Positions 1 to 10,337 of a DNA stretch of 64,000 nucleotides are shown here, one piece after another. The notes under the pieces were generated by a model, which made no database searches, was not told the DNA's origin, and saw only the letters and a program-made list of their open reading frames with translations. Location: positions 126,001 to 190,000 of the forward strand of contig RPFO01000587.1 in assembly GCA_009746045.1 (NCBI GenBank), in the 5' to 3' direction. Position numbers and translations under genes: made by a program. Source of the DNA: Mesostigma viride. Taxonomy: Eukaryota; Streptophyta; Mesostigmatophyceae; Mesostigmatales; Mesostigmataceae. The first letter of the stretch is position 1; every line of letters starts with the position of its first letter.

Positions 1-815
1 TGCCTCACACCGTATCTTCCCAAATCAACTTTGTCAAGTTCGGTCGGAAATTTTTAAAAATAAGAATAACATTATAATAAAGCCGATAAGGTCCTCAGGC
101 ACAAACATTTTTAAAAGCCATTATCTTCCTCCCTTCAACCCACGGTGTGCTACGACAACCATTACACTGTAGTGGGCAACTTCGGCGATCAGACGCGCGC
201 ACGTGCTGCAAGTTGTTGTCCTGCCAAAACCACGACTAGAGACGGCAACCACTGCTCACCTTACTCGATGGCTACGAAGTCTGATTGCACAGGTACGACT
301 CGTAGGAAGCTATCAGGCACCGTTAAGGCTGAAAATTCGAAATCCCGTTGCGAACAGGGCGCAGTAACCCGGGCACTTTTATCGTGTGCAGGCAGCTTTT
401 AGGAAACTTTGCCCACAGGCGACCACTGCACTGCTGGCCTCGCGGCACCATAACTTCGGGCACGGCCGGTTTGGACTGATCGAGAACATTCGCTGGAGGC
501 CTCTATATGCTTCCCGCCCTGAGCACGGAGACTCGGCCGGACGAGCTCGACATCTACTACGCCCGGTGCGACAGGCCGGCCATTTTTTGTGGTTCTAGAG
601 GTATCGCAGTCTACTTGGCCGTCCTGCAACGGATGGTACCTACTAGCCAAGGCCTGTGGGCTCGTTGGGCTCGTGGGCTCGTGCCTCGTCGCCGACTGCC
701 GAGTTGGCAGGCAACCAGATTGGGGCGGCCACGTCCCGGCCAAACAACTCCATGCACGCTCCCCCAAGCTCTCTCCTAGCTGCCGGCTACAGTACTCGAC
801 TAGGGCTGATGAGTT
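1..815. other. No recognisable gene
   Basis: Open frames here are short, overlap on both strands and show no family motif. I see no clear splice-bounded coding segment, tRNA or element end. The right edge is the pre-insertion flank of the LINE that follows. Confidence 0.5.
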
Positions 816-830
816 GAGTTATGTATATTC
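816..830. repeat. Target-site duplication of LINE-A, 3' side
   Basis: GAGTTATGTATATTC occurs here and again at 4494-4508, bracketing the minus-strand LINE. A 15-bp perfect direct repeat at both ends of a 5'-truncated LINE is the expected mark of target-primed reverse transcription. Confidence 0.8.
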
Positions 831-3800
831 CGGTGAAATGGGTGTTAGTTTATTTCCATATAACAGTTAAGGTGACCCAGGTATGCCAAAAATAGCCTGA
901 AATGCCTAGTTTTGCCTAAATTGGGGTGCCCGCATTAATAAGGCGCGCCCTGCGACCAAGGTAGCCATTGTACTGTAGATATATCGTCATCCGGCATACG
1001 TGTAAAGACCTGGTTCATGCCCATGAGTGCATGGAAGACTTCCAGGGGGCTGGGGGTGTCATTGTTAGGGCCCGGGTCCCATACTTTGTGTTGTTCCGTC
1101 GCCAGGAGCCAGTAACGACGCATAGCCAGGTTCCGGCCAAGAGGAGATAAACCGGCGGACCACGGCACCTCTCGTGTACGCGGCACGTAACGTGAATACG
1201 GTCTCGTTGCGAACTTGCCATATGGTGTGAAGCATCGTCGTGCGTAGCCATATCCATGCCATCTGGTTGGCTGTGAGGCTCGCGTCCCGTAATCCCGTGA
1301 TGCCGAAAATAACCGTAGATAGTGTGACGGTGGTGGGGGGAGCTGTAATAGCCATCCACTTGGCCCATATACCCAGCAGCCATTGCCAAACCCCGGCGAG
1401 TTGGCAGTCCAGAAATCTGTGCTCAATTGTTTCATCTGGAAAGTTGCATAAGCACGCCGCCGCGTGGGAGTACCGGTGGTGCAATTGGGAATTGACCCCG
1501 ATGGCCCGATGCATAAGCAGGTGCTGGACGTCGGTGGCCCGTTTGTCAACCAATGGGTGATCAACTGCCAAGGTAATGTTCTTGATCCAGGTGTAGCCCG
1601 GCCACTCGGGGTGCCAGCGCAGGCGACCCGGGTGCATCCTATGATTTTTATGTAGAAGTAGCCGGTATCCCCAGTCTGCCGTGTACTCGAAAAGGCACTT
1701 CGTCATGGGGGTGCCGCCAGATGTGAGGACCCACCCAAATTCTAGCGGGTCTAGAGCAAGCGTGTCCAGTCGCCCTTTGCCAACATGTAGCCATGTGGTG
1801 TCGCGTATCACTGTGGTGGGGTCCAAGGGTAACATGCACGCCTGTGACAGTGACCACGGGACCACTCGAATGCGGTGACATTGAAATGCTGGAATGTAGG
1901 CGTACGATGTAATCAATTTGCCGAGAAGTCCTTGACCGTCGGGTGTCTCCTGGAGCAATTGTATGGTAACGCCCGTCGACGCGACCGCAACGATGCAGCC
2001 CTTATGTATGGGCGTGTCGCGATCCGGGTAATAGCTCACCCATTCCCCGACTTGTAGGGGTTTGCGTGGGGTTGTCATGAGGGTATGCCATCCTGCGGGA
2101 ATTGCTTGTAGAAGGTTGTCCCAAGCTGGTCGGCTGGGCATGTTTGCGATCCACGCACTGATTTCCGTGTATGTTAGGAGGCGATATCGGTCACCGTCAG
2201 CCGCGTATAAATCGATGATTCGCGTAACCGGCGGGTTGGCCGTCAAAAAGCCCTCATATGGGTTGCGGCCGCTTAAAACACCAAACACATTATGCTCACT
2301 ATCGCGCAGCAAATCATTGAAATATAATGGTTGGCGTGCCACCTCTTCCCGCGTGGTAGGGTGAGCAATTCTGTCCGGTTTTAGGTTCTTATAACCTTTC
2401 CACATACGTGCCCAGTACCATGATAAGCCTTTATACGAAGTGAGCGCACATGTAAGTATTGCTGCCCCCAAGTGCCATGATGTACCATTGTTGTGGGTAT
2501 AGGTTGTGGCGAAAGCTTCTTGTGCCAACATACAACCAGGGTGTGCGTTTACGCCTATGAAAGCGGTTAGGATCTGTTTGGTGTACACTGACCATAAGCG
2601 CCACTCCATATTATGTAAGCCCAAGCCTCCTTGAACCCATGGCATATAGGACATGTCCCGATCGATCCATCCCGGCACCGTGTGTGTTATGATACCCTGC
2701 TGTTTCCAAACAAAATTGCTGCCGATTCGTTGGATGATCTTGGTGGTGTACTCGTTAGGTGGGTGACCTTGGCAGTAGTAGAGCACTTTGGAGAATAACA
2801 TTTGGTTGGTGATGAGGACCCTGCCCCGTAGGCTGAGACGGGGAACCGCTGCCCATCTTGATGCCGCTTGGAGCATGCCTGTGAGTTTGCCACTGTGTGT
2901 TGTGTTGTCATACAAAAAGGTGGGGTGTTCAGCAAGACGTCCATCCATAGTGCAACCGATAGGGCAGTTGTGTAATAGGTGGTGACCGTCTGGCTGGACC
3001 CATGTCACAGGCAGATTAGGGAGTGATAAGCGGGGGGAGGATCCTCTCCCGATGTGCAGCCCCGTGGACTTTTGCACGTTACACCGCTGTTGAGAGGCCA
3101 TAGAGTATGTCGTGATATTCTCCATGATAGCATGCACATCGGTAGTGGAGGTGCAGACATTAGTGGTGTCATCAACATAAGCAGTTTGGAACAAACCTCG
3201 CGGTTTACCTTGGATGGGGAAGCCCCTGATCCTGTTGTCGCGAGCGTGCAAAAAGAACAGCCCGGCATGCGCAAGAAGAAACAGGAGCGGGGACATGCAG
3301 TCGCCTTGTGGGAGTGACCTAGAGCTAGTGCCTGTGCGTGAGAAGTGCCCGTTTAGGAGTAGGGTCCATGAGAGCGATTGAATCATACCGATGGTGACAT
3401 GCGTGAAAGTGCCACCAAATCCGAAACCGCGCAATGTCTTCTCAAGGTAGTCCCAACACATGCGGTCAAAAGCTTTTTTGAAATCCCAGAATAGTATGAT
3501 GCCGAGTATGTTGTGGCGCCACGCTTTTTCCACTATGTCCATAAGCATGGTAATGCTATCGTTTATGTGTAGGTTAGCGCGGAAGCCGACTTGTTCCGGA
3601 CCGATTAGGTCGTCGAGTACTGTGTAAATGCGTAGTTGTAGTATTTTACTGATGATTTTGTACGCAACCGTGAGTAGTCGTATGGGACGGTAGTTTTGCC
3701 ATTGAGTTTTAGACCCCTTTTTAAATATGAGGATTAGTGCGGTTTCTGCCCAGTTGCCAGGGACGATACCTGTGCGCCATACTTCGAGGACGCATTTGTA

Positions 3801-4493
3801 AAAGCCGGCAGAAAGGTCGGGCCAAAACTTCCTCCAAAATTCTACAGGGATGCCGTCCACTCCGGGTGCACCGAGTTTGATTTTGAGCATAGCAGCCTGT
3901 GTCTCAGCTTGTGTGGGTGTCTGATCTAGTTCTTGCTGCTGCGTGGTGGTGAGGCGCCGTGGTATCGCCTGAAGGACTTGGTGGATAGCTTGAGGTGCTT
4001 GAGGGTGCGGTTTACTTCGGAATAGCTTCGTAAAATATTGATGACCGCTGTTTAGTATGGAATGGGTGTCGGTGTGGATGCCCTGGTCGTCGTGAATTTC
4101 AGTTATCAGCGTGTGTGTTCGTTGCTTCGGGAGGAGTGCAAAATATTCTTTATTCATTTTTTCCCCCGTTGTGTGCCACCAAAGGTTTTCCGCATCTATG
4201 GCGTTAGCGTGTCTTTCGTATCGTAGTTTGTCCAAGGCTAGCTGGGCTTGTTGCATTTTCGCCATGTCATAAGTAGTGAGTGTTTGCTGAAGTTGTAGAC
4301 GATTGACAATACGTTCGTAACATCGGTATTCATGGCCTTTCTGTTGTCTAAGCTCAGCAGTGTATTTCTTAGAAAGTTGCAGTACATGTTGTAGGCCGGC
4401 TTGCATCCATCGACAATGATCGGTATAGTGAGGGATGCTGGCCACCCACTCTCGCCAAAAAGCTTTTACTTGAGCCGTGAATGTTTGATCCTA
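831..4493 (-). mobile_element. LINE-A: 5'-truncated L1-like retrotransposon
   Basis: A 3.66-kb element on the minus strand bounded by a 15-bp TSD. The open frame begins at the junction (just after a TAG formed at the breakpoint), inside the linker between endonuclease and RT, so ORF1 and the endonuclease are missing and the copy is not autonomous. About 230 bp of 3' UTR follow the stop. No poly(A) or (TTAA)n tail is seen at the 3' end, unlike the LINE-B, C and D families in the same window. Confidence 0.85.
1065..4490 (-). CDS. LINE-A ORF2 fragment: reverse transcriptase with zinc-binding C-terminus (5' partial)
   Basis: Product is a non-LTR retrotransposon ORF2 protein lacking its N-terminal endonuclease; intact relatives copy their own RNA at a nicked chromosomal target. 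About 1141 codons are open without interruption. Visible RT motifs in order are GVDGIPVEFW, the fingers/palm segment FWDFKKAFDR with a catalytic Asp, PQGDCMSPLLF and the catalytic YVDD. A long thumb and connection region follows. Near the C-terminus, CLCNFPDETIEHRFLDC resembles the zf-RVT domain, although the first two cysteines are only one residue apart rather than two, which may disable the knuckle. There is no start codon: the frame is cut by the 5' truncation and opens after a TAG at 4491-4493. The frame is intact, so the insertion is probably young, but the protein cannot be made in full. Confidence 0.85.
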   Translation of the reverse strand, partial: DQTFTAQVKAFWREWVASIPHYTDHCRWMQAGLQHVLQLSKKYTAELRQQKGHEYRCYERIVNRLQLQQTLTTYDMAKMQQAQLALDKLRYERHANAIDAENLWWHTTGEKMNKEYFALLPKQRTHTLITEIHDDQGIHTDTHSILNSGHQYFTKLFRSKPHPQAPQAIHQVLQAIPRRLTTTQQQELDQTPTQAETQAAMLKIKLGAPGVDGIPVEFWRKFWPDLSAGFYKCVLEVWRTGIVPGNWAETALILIFKKGSKTQWQNYRPIRLLTVAYKIISKILQLRIYTVLDDLIGPEQVGFRANLHINDSITMLMDIVEKAWRHNILGIILFWDFKKAFDRMCWDYLEKTLRGFGFGGTFTHVTIGMIQSLSWTLLLNGHFSRTGTSSRSLPQGDCMSPLLFLLAHAGLFFLHARDNRIRGFPIQGKPRGLFQTAYVDDTTNVCTSTTDVHAIMENITTYSMASQQRCNVQKSTGLHIGRGSSPRLSLPNLPVTWVQPDGHHLLHNCPIGCTMDGRLAEHPTFLYDNTTHSGKLTGMLQAASRWAAVPRLSLRGRVLITNQMLFSKVLYYCQGHPPNEYTTKIIQRIGSNFVWKQQGIITHTVPGWIDRDMSYMPWVQGGLGLHNMEWRLWSVYTKQILTAFIGVNAHPGCMLAQEAFATTYTHNNGTSWHLGAAILTCALTSYKGLSWYWARMWKGYKNLKPDRIAHPTTREEVARQPLYFNDLLRDSEHNVFGVLSGRNPYEGFLTANPPVTRIIDLYAADGDRYRLLTYTEISAWIANMPSRPAWDNLLQAIPAGWHTLMTTPRKPLQVGEWVSYYPDRDTPIHKGCIVAVASTGVTIQLLQETPDGQGLLGKLITSYAYIPAFQCHRIRVVPWSLSQACMLPLDPTTVIRDTTWLHVGKGRLDTLALDPLEFGWVLTSGGTPMTKCLFEYTADWGYRLLLHKNHRMHPGRLRWHPEWPGYTWIKNITLAVDHPLVDKRATDVQHLLMHRAIGVNSQLHHRYSHAAACLCNFPDETIEHRFLDCQLAGVWQWLLGIWAKWMAITAPPTTVTLSTVIFGITGLRDASLTANQMAWIWLRTTMLHTIWQVRNETVFTLRAAYTRGAVVRRFISSWPEPGYASLLAPGDGTTQSMGPGP

Positions 4494-4508
4494 GAGTTAT
4501 GTATATTC
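4494..4508. repeat. Target-site duplication of LINE-A, 5' side
   Basis: Second copy of the 15-bp direct repeat found at 816-830; it marks the 5' junction of LINE-A on the minus strand. Confidence 0.8.
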
Positions 4509-5811
4509 TGCTATGTGCGGCGTTGAGTTGAGTTGAGTTTATTCCCACGCCGGTGAACCGACAGGGTTATTAATACCGTAGTGCGGTAGTGGATCCAACG
4601 GCTGGTCCTGCCTTACAGTACTGTAACTGTAAGTACTGTTGTTGTTGTTGTTGTTGTTGTTGGGTCCCACCTGCCTTACTGTAGGGGGGTGGCAAACATG
4701 TGAGAAATGGACTTGACCGGTTGACCCCTACAGTACATTAGTCCTACTGTACTGCGCACGTAAACCGGAACACCGCACCACAATGAACGGCGTGGGATTC
4801 CCACTGACTGTCTGACTGTGAGTTACAGTATTTCAGTCAAGTCAGTAGTCAGTACGTCTACAGTATACGGTATCCTGCAAGATCTCGACATCAGAATTAT
4901 GTCCAACCAGGGTCCAACCAGTCTTTGTTGTTGTTGTACAGTAGGCCGCAGGGTTGTTGTTGCTGTTGTTGTTGTTGCCCAATGCCCACGCCGCACATGG
5001 GCAGCACTGCAGCAGAGATTTGGAAACGGCCGAGGGCCAGAACACGGAACTGTCAGCATGCCATCCCATCACAAACATACAAAAAATGAGATATTGATAT
5101 TTAAATAAATTTAAAAATAAGAAATTAAAAATGAGATATTGCTATGTTATATGATACATATGATATGATATTTTGATCTGCTGAGATATTGATATTGCTT
5201 GAATTACCGCATGTGGCCACGCAAGTGAGATTGCTCGTACGGGTTCGGTAACTAGCGTGAGTTTGGATATTGTAACTATTAATGCGTTCAGAGGTTTGTT
5301 TGCGCCCAGGGACGCGTACTTATTACCGCAGCCTAAACCTTTGGTCATGACCGAAGGGATAAACTGACGTGATCATGACTGACAGACGTGACCGACTGAC
5401 TGACCAGTGACCGCATGGCTCTTTACATAAACGGATGGGCGTCTCATAATAAAAAAGTGTCGGACTGCTACCGTGCTGCTTCCGGGAATCGGAGTTGTAC
5501 GGGGAGCTATCGCTTCCAGGCATTGGGCTCGCCCGGCTTGGACACTACGCTGCGACAAATGGCTGTCCCCGCAGTTAGATAATTCAAACTGCCCTGATTG
5601 CGATGCACAAGTGGACTATCTTGGCCACGATAAGTGGGCGCCCTCGCGCTGCCACCATTATCTGAAATGCAATGTGCTTAACAATTGCGAATTGCAAACT
5701 CGCTGGTCGGTACCGTTATGCAGCTGGCGCAATTGTAGTGACCTTTGTCTTCGCCTCGACCAGCGTGGCTTCTTGGTCGCACAGCTGAGCTAGGCCGGCG
5801 TACTGTTACCA
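4509..5811. other. Intergenic: microsatellites and AT-rich stretch
   Basis: A (GTT)n run lies at 4638-4662, with interrupted GTT/TTG runs near 4925-4980 and GAGTT tandem units at about 4527-4545. 5085-5200 is strongly AT-rich with several GAGATATTGATATT-like repeats. No coding region is convincing. The right end should hold the promoter of the LRR gene. Confidence 0.55.
4638..4662. repeat. (GTT)n microsatellite
   Basis: About eight uninterrupted GTT triplets. Confidence 0.9.
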
Positions 5812-5818
5812 TATATAT
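5812..5818 (+). promoter_or_regulatory. Possible TATA box of the LRR gene
   Basis: TATATAT lies about 110 bp upstream of the proposed 5'-UTR splice donor. Position and sequence fit a core promoter, but nothing else confirms it. Confidence 0.35.
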
Positions 5819-5925
5819 TCTTCTGTTGTGAGGGCTTCTTTTCCAATTCTGTCTCCCGGAAATGAGTTGTCACATCACACCCGGCCGGGGCCCCAGCCGA
5901 GGAGAATTTACGTCCGGGTTGAGAG

Positions 5926-6141
5926 GTAAGCCTCCATGCTCCTTGATTGCTCTGGCTGCCCGATGCGTGTAAGACTCTCTTACGGCGCCTATCGTTGGAC
6001 ATGTTGCATTCGCAGTGTAATTCAACGCTGGGGGCGACTCTTAGGAAGCCATCCCCGCGGTCCATTATCATCCGAAACCTCACTCCTCCGGGTGCACGTC
6101 CGCGTGCACGTGACACGGTACGATTGTTACCCCCCCCGCAG
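5926..6141 (+). other. Probable 5'-UTR intron of the LRR gene
   Basis: The sequence GAGAG|GTAAG gives a near-consensus donor at 5926, and a C-rich tract ending in GCAG gives an acceptor at 6141. The start ATG lies five bases into the next exon, so the 216-bp intron would sit wholly in the leader. Confidence 0.6.
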
Positions 6142-6146
6142 GACGT

Positions 6147-7961
6147 ATGTCGCTCTCGCAGCTCCCCGAGGACGTCCGCGCGCCGGCACTGACCGCCGAC
6201 ACCGACGGCGACGACGTGGTCATGGACGACATCATCTCGGTGCCCCACCTGGGCGCCGAGGTGCTCCGCCACATGGGCATCTTCGAGCGGCTGCGGCTGC
6301 GCTCCGTGTCCACCACCTACCAGCACGCAGTCGACGACTCCCTGGCCTCCCTGGAGGATATCTGCGACCAGGACCTGCGCCCCGCGGGCCGCGACCCCTC
6401 TCCCCTGACCCAGACCGACCCAGCCTGTGACGACGACACCGCCCTCGCCTGGCTGGCGCGCATGTGCCCCCAGCTGCGCCGCATCAAGATCCGCGGCACC
6501 GCCTGCGTCACGGATCGCAGCATCACCGCAGTCGGCCACTGCTGCCGCGCGCTTCAGGAGCTCGTCCTCCAGGGGTGCCCCGGCGTGACCAACGCCAGCC
6601 TCTCCTCACTCGCCAGCTGTCGCCTGCTCCAGCGGCTGGAGCTGCGCGGGAGCCCCCACATCTCGGACGCGGGCCTCGCTGCGGTCGCCCATTCCTGCCA
6701 CCACCTTGAGTCGCTCGTCCTTTTCAAATGCCTCGTGACGGACGACGGCCTGACTGTGCTCGTCCAGCGGTGCGCAGGGACCCTGCGGGAGCTCGTCGTT
6801 TGGGGCTGCATCGCGGTGACCGACCGCTCGCTCCTCGTGGTCGCCGACCACTGCGGGCGGCTGGAACAGCTCGACGTCGGCTGGTGCAAGGACGTGACGG
6901 ACGTGAGCATAGAGCGCGTGGCGGACCGCAACCGGCTGCTGTGCGCGCTCAGTGTGGCCGGCTGCCCCGGGGTGACCGACCGCTCGATCTCGCTGCTGGG
7001 CGAGCGGTGCCAGAAGCTGCAGCAGCTGAACGTGCACTACTGCCCGCGGGTCACGGGGGCGAGCCTCCGCGTCGTCGTGAACAAATGCACCACCCTACAG
7101 AATCTCGACTGCTCCGAATGCGGTGACGTGACTGACGAGGCCATCGGGCTGCTCGGCCGGCTCCACCGCCCTGTCACGTTCCTCGACGTCCGCAACACGC
7201 TCGTGACCGACGTGGCGGTGACCACCATCGCCGAATCCAACAAGCTGCTCCCTCTCCAGCGGCTCATCCTGGCCGGGTGTAAGGACGTGACGGACGCCAG
7301 CGTGACGCGGCTGGTCCAGTCGGCGCCCAAGCTCGAGTACCTGGATCTCTCATGGACGCGGGTTACGGATCGCAGCATCACGCAGCTGGCGCACTACTGC
7401 AACGACATCCGCTGCCTCAACATATCCTGTCTCCCCGCCGTGACGGACGCCAGCATACGCACACTCGCCCAGTGCTGCCCCAGGCTTACCTTCCTTGACA
7501 TCACTGACTGCAAGGGGGTCACCGACGCCGGCGTGATGGCCATCGCGTCCAGCTGCCCCCACCTTGCCGTCCTGTTCGTGGCGGGGGGGGGTGGCCGCGT
7601 GTCGGATGCCAGTTTAGCCAAGCTGGCCTCTGGGTGCCGTGGTCTGAAGCAGATCAACGTAGGCGGTTGCGCGGTGACGGATGCCGGTTTGATGAAGCTC
7701 GCGGGCGCGCTCCCTTACCTGGAGCACCTGGAGGTGTGGGCGTGCGCGGGCGTGTCAGATGCTGGCATCATGGCGGTCGCGCACAAGTGCCGCTGGCTCA
7801 AGCACGTGAACATGAGCAGCTGCCGCAGGGTGACGGACGCCAGCTTGTGCGCGCTGCGGCAGAACTGCGAGAGGCTGGCGCACGTCAACGTGCAGGAGTG
7901 CCCTGTGTCGGCCGAGGCGATAAACTGGCTGCTGGCCACACACTGCCAGGTGGTGCATTAA
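6147..7961 (+). CDS. Leucine-rich repeat protein, AMN1/F-box-LRR type
   Basis: A 604-residue protein made almost entirely of cysteine-containing leucine-rich repeats. I count 18 to 19 repeats, each around a (V/I)(T/S)D(A/R)(S/G)(L/I) core followed by a C..L..L..C pattern. The family (AMN1, GRR1-like, FBXL) usually acts as the substrate-recognition arm of SCF ubiquitin ligases or in cell-cycle exit. Residues about 36-66 have a degenerate F-box look (LGAEVLRHMGIFERLRLRSV), which supports an SCF role but is not decisive. No signal peptide or membrane segment is seen. The ATG at 6147 was chosen because it lies just after a probable 3' splice site and opens the whole frame. Third positions are GC-rich. 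The exact partner or substrate cannot be inferred. Confidence 0.88.
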   Translation: MSLSQLPEDVRAPALTADTDGDDVVMDDIISVPHLGAEVLRHMGIFERLRLRSVSTTYQHAVDDSLASLEDICDQDLRPAGRDPSPLTQTDPACDDDTALAWLARMCPQLRRIKIRGTACVTDRSITAVGHCCRALQELVLQGCPGVTNASLSSLASCRLLQRLELRGSPHISDAGLAAVAHSCHHLESLVLFKCLVTDDGLTVLVQRCAGTLRELVVWGCIAVTDRSLLVVADHCGRLEQLDVGWCKDVTDVSIERVADRNRLLCALSVAGCPGVTDRSISLLGERCQKLQQLNVHYCPRVTGASLRVVVNKCTTLQNLDCSECGDVTDEAIGLLGRLHRPVTFLDVRNTLVTDVAVTTIAESNKLLPLQRLILAGCKDVTDASVTRLVQSAPKLEYLDLSWTRVTDRSITQLAHYCNDIRCLNISCLPAVTDASIRTLAQCCPRLTFLDITDCKGVTDAGVMAIASSCPHLAVLFVAGGGGRVSDASLAKLASGCRGLKQINVGGCAVTDAGLMKLAGALPYLEHLEVWACAGVSDAGIMAVAHKCRWLKHVNMSSCRRVTDASLCALRQNCERLAHVNVQECPVSAEAINWLLATHCQVVH

Positions 7962-8130
7962 AGGGGCGGTGGTTTGTGAGTGTCGACAGAGTGTGTGCAT
8001 GGCCAGGTGGCATAGGGAACCTTGGCCACGCACGGCAGATGCGACGCGCAGATTTCGTCGCCGCACAGCGCCGTTGGCCAGGAGGAGCATTAAACGCTGG
8101 CCATGCACTGCCAGGTCGTCAATTTAACAG
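7928..8130 (+). repeat. Degenerate repeats of the LRR gene's 3' end
   Basis: The last coding bases (CTGGCCACACACTGCCAGG, stop in TGCATTAAA) reappear in degenerate form at about 8060-8125 (CTGGCCATGCACTGCCAGG, then a TTTAAC), with a weaker copy near 8000. They look like small local duplications of the stop-codon region. Confidence 0.45.
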
Positions 8131-8967
8131 CTGCCATGCACGGCCCGGTGGGGCACTGCGTGTCCGCGGGCGCAGGGGCAGTGCGTCCAGAGACCATGTT
8201 TTTGGCGAGCTTTGGAGCGCACACAGCCGATTATTGCACCGGCCAGGAGCGGCCGAGTTTTGAAGTGAGAATGCACAGCCAGGAGCATGCGCTAGTCAGG
8301 TGCTTGAAAAGGGAAAAAGGAAGCGGGGGGGGGGGTAAGGGATACCTGCACGGTTTCTGAAGGATTCATGTTCTCTGGCGGAATTCCGCGACAAATGGAA
8401 AAGTTTTGATGCTGATGACAAGTGGATGCCATGGGTGTCCCAACGCAAGCCCGATTCCTTGGTGTAGTTGGAGCCCATCATGTGGCAGAACCGTCACGAC
8501 TAAACCTTTGCACGCAGCTGAGTATATTTCTTGGCGGGGGGGCGTGAACTTGGTCAGCTTCCCTGGTGGAGCATACGTCGCCAGGTCTGATGCATGGGCT
8601 ATTACACCCAGAGCATGCACGGCCAGGGTGTGTGCGGAGCTTCCGGGGGCCTGGTACCGTTTATCGGCTAATGGCGTGTTAGTGAAATGGTATGCTAATA
8701 TCATTCTTAGCGCGGTTAGGTAGTTGTGGTAGTGGTTAGCATGTGCGGGGAGTTAGGCTGAGGGATGCGGTGGCTTACAAGAATGACGGAGGTGACTGAT
8801 TGCTTGGACAAAGGTGAACAGGACCTGGTTGCCTCGGCTTGCGGCAGACTTTGCCTGGGGCGCATGCCCGAGCTGACTGCGACGGTAATTTTTTGTTGCG
8901 CTGGCGGCCTCGTGAGGGAATAAGGAAATTTTGATGGCTCTGGTGGGCAAGATAGATTGTAGTGATT
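7962..8967. other. 3' flank of the LRR gene, no further gene
   Basis: Contains the degenerate duplications described separately. I see no clear UGUAA signal close to the stop; the nearest TGTAA is near 9043. No coding region is supported. Confidence 0.45.
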
Positions 8968-8979
8968 TTTATAGGGTTT

Positions 8980-9045
8980 TAACCCGTGTTTTTTTACAAC
9001 GCGATACATCGCGTTGTAGGGTTAGAACGCGATGGATCGCGTTGT
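8980..9045 (-). repeat. Palindromic repeat, left inverted copy
   Basis: Two palindromes of the form AACGCGATNNATCGCGTT lie side by side next to AACCCGTGTTTTTTT. The same arrangement occurs in reverse orientation at 16866-16922. These could be terminal inverted repeats of a large element or two copies of a small palindromic repeat. Confidence 0.5.
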
Positions 9046-9739
9046 AATCTGACACGTGGCAAACCTATTAAACATGCGATTTTTGGTCTGAAACTTTCAA
9101 CATAGGTCAGAAACATCTCCTAGAATTCAAGAAAAAATCCTGGTATTTTTGGTATTTTTTTTGTGACAGCTGCAAACAAATATGTACCACTGAAATCAGG
9201 CATTTTCGCGGGACGAAGGTGAAGACGACGGCGATGGCGGCAAGTAGATCTCGCCAGTTTTCGCGCGAATTTCAGTGGCTGTTGGGTAGCACGACCATGA
9301 TGATGCGTTCAAAGGTTGATAATTAGGTTTCTACGAGTTTGTTGAGGTACTGGGGCAAAGGAAACGTAGTTTTTTCCAGTTTCTCACCCAACTTTCATGC
9401 GGAAACCCTGGAAACCGGCATACATATTATTACGTCAAGACTCGGGTCTGCTGCGGCACCATGCTTGGTATTTCCATGGTGTTTCGACTTCTTAACACAT
9501 GTTTATTCATTCCGAACGCCCGGACTCTCGGCTAAACCGAGATTTGTGCAGACTTTTATTGGGTAGCTCCGGGCATGATGGTGCCTGCAAATAGCGTAAG
9601 GCGTGACTGTGGCTATTGCTACGGTATGCTGTATTTTCCTGGAAATGGCCTCTGCCACCGGCTCAATAGTGCTTGCAGGCGTAAGTATATCGTGTTTCTA
9701 CCTAGTTTCTGCCAGTTTTCCACTTATTTCTACCGACCT
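9046..9739. other. No recognisable gene
   Basis: Mixed-composition sequence with only short shadow frames. It ends at the TSD of a tiny LINE-B copy. Confidence 0.5.
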
Positions 9740-9836
9740 AGATAGCTTATACCATCCATTCCATCCCATGTTCCCCTCCCACTGAGGACTTATGCTCACG
9801 TGACGCAGTCACGTGTCTATTACTTAATTAATTAAT
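9740..9836 (+). mobile_element. LINE-B 3' end, extremely truncated copy
   Basis: Only the last ~97 bases of LINE-B are present, including the CACGTGAC-GCA-GTCACGTG hairpin (9797-9815) and a (TTAA)n tail. It is bounded by an 11-bp TSD TCTACCGACCT at 9729-9739 and 9837-9847. Confidence 0.85.
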
Positions 9837-9847
9837 TCTACCGACCT

Positions 9848-10302
9848 CTGCCCAGCCTCTCTAAGACCGCCATCCTACTCGACGTTGCTTGCATGTCAGC
9901 CATAGCAGGTTGCAGTTGTGCAGTATTTAGGTGCTGTATACGTCGTCAAGCCGTGCATATATCGTGAGGATTGGATGTTGATGGTTTATTATACTGCGTT
10001 GATTGTGCAAGAAGATCAGCTGGGTGCCCATAATCATGGTGTATAATCACGTGTTGTTAGCATCTTGCCACCATTTGCTAGCATGCATTCCAGCGTCATC
10101 TTTGCCTGCATGTAAGCTCATGGATCACTCAACCTATCCAAGCCTTGCATTACACGTGCCTCTTTCTTTCAGTATTGCACGCGTTATGGAATGAAAACCC
10201 AGCACCTCCGTTCCCACGAGGCATGTGCTCAACACGTTGTGAGAGTGGATGATGCTTTGGCTATGGCTGCCTGATTCAGTCATATTAGGTCATCCAGTCA
10301 TG
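9848..10302. other. No recognisable gene
   Basis: No frame with family motifs, no RNA gene seen. It is the flank between two LINE-B insertions in opposite orientation. Confidence 0.5.
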
Positions 10303-10313
10303 ATGTTTGATGC
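10303..10313. repeat. TSD of full-length LINE-B, 3' side
   Basis: ATGTTTGATGC occurs here and at 16403-16413. The 11-bp length matches the TSDs of the other LINE-B and C/D insertions. Confidence 0.65.
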
Positions 10314-10337
10314 ATGTTTAATTAATTAATTAATAGA

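Noticed and set aside
935-1564. 209-codon minus-strand frame
   Set aside because: Shadow of the LINE-A ORF2 in another register, with no motif of its own.
5936-6430. 164-codon plus-strand frame before and over the LRR gene
   Set aside because: It starts inside the proposed 5'-UTR intron and overlaps the LRR coding region in another frame; no family resemblance.
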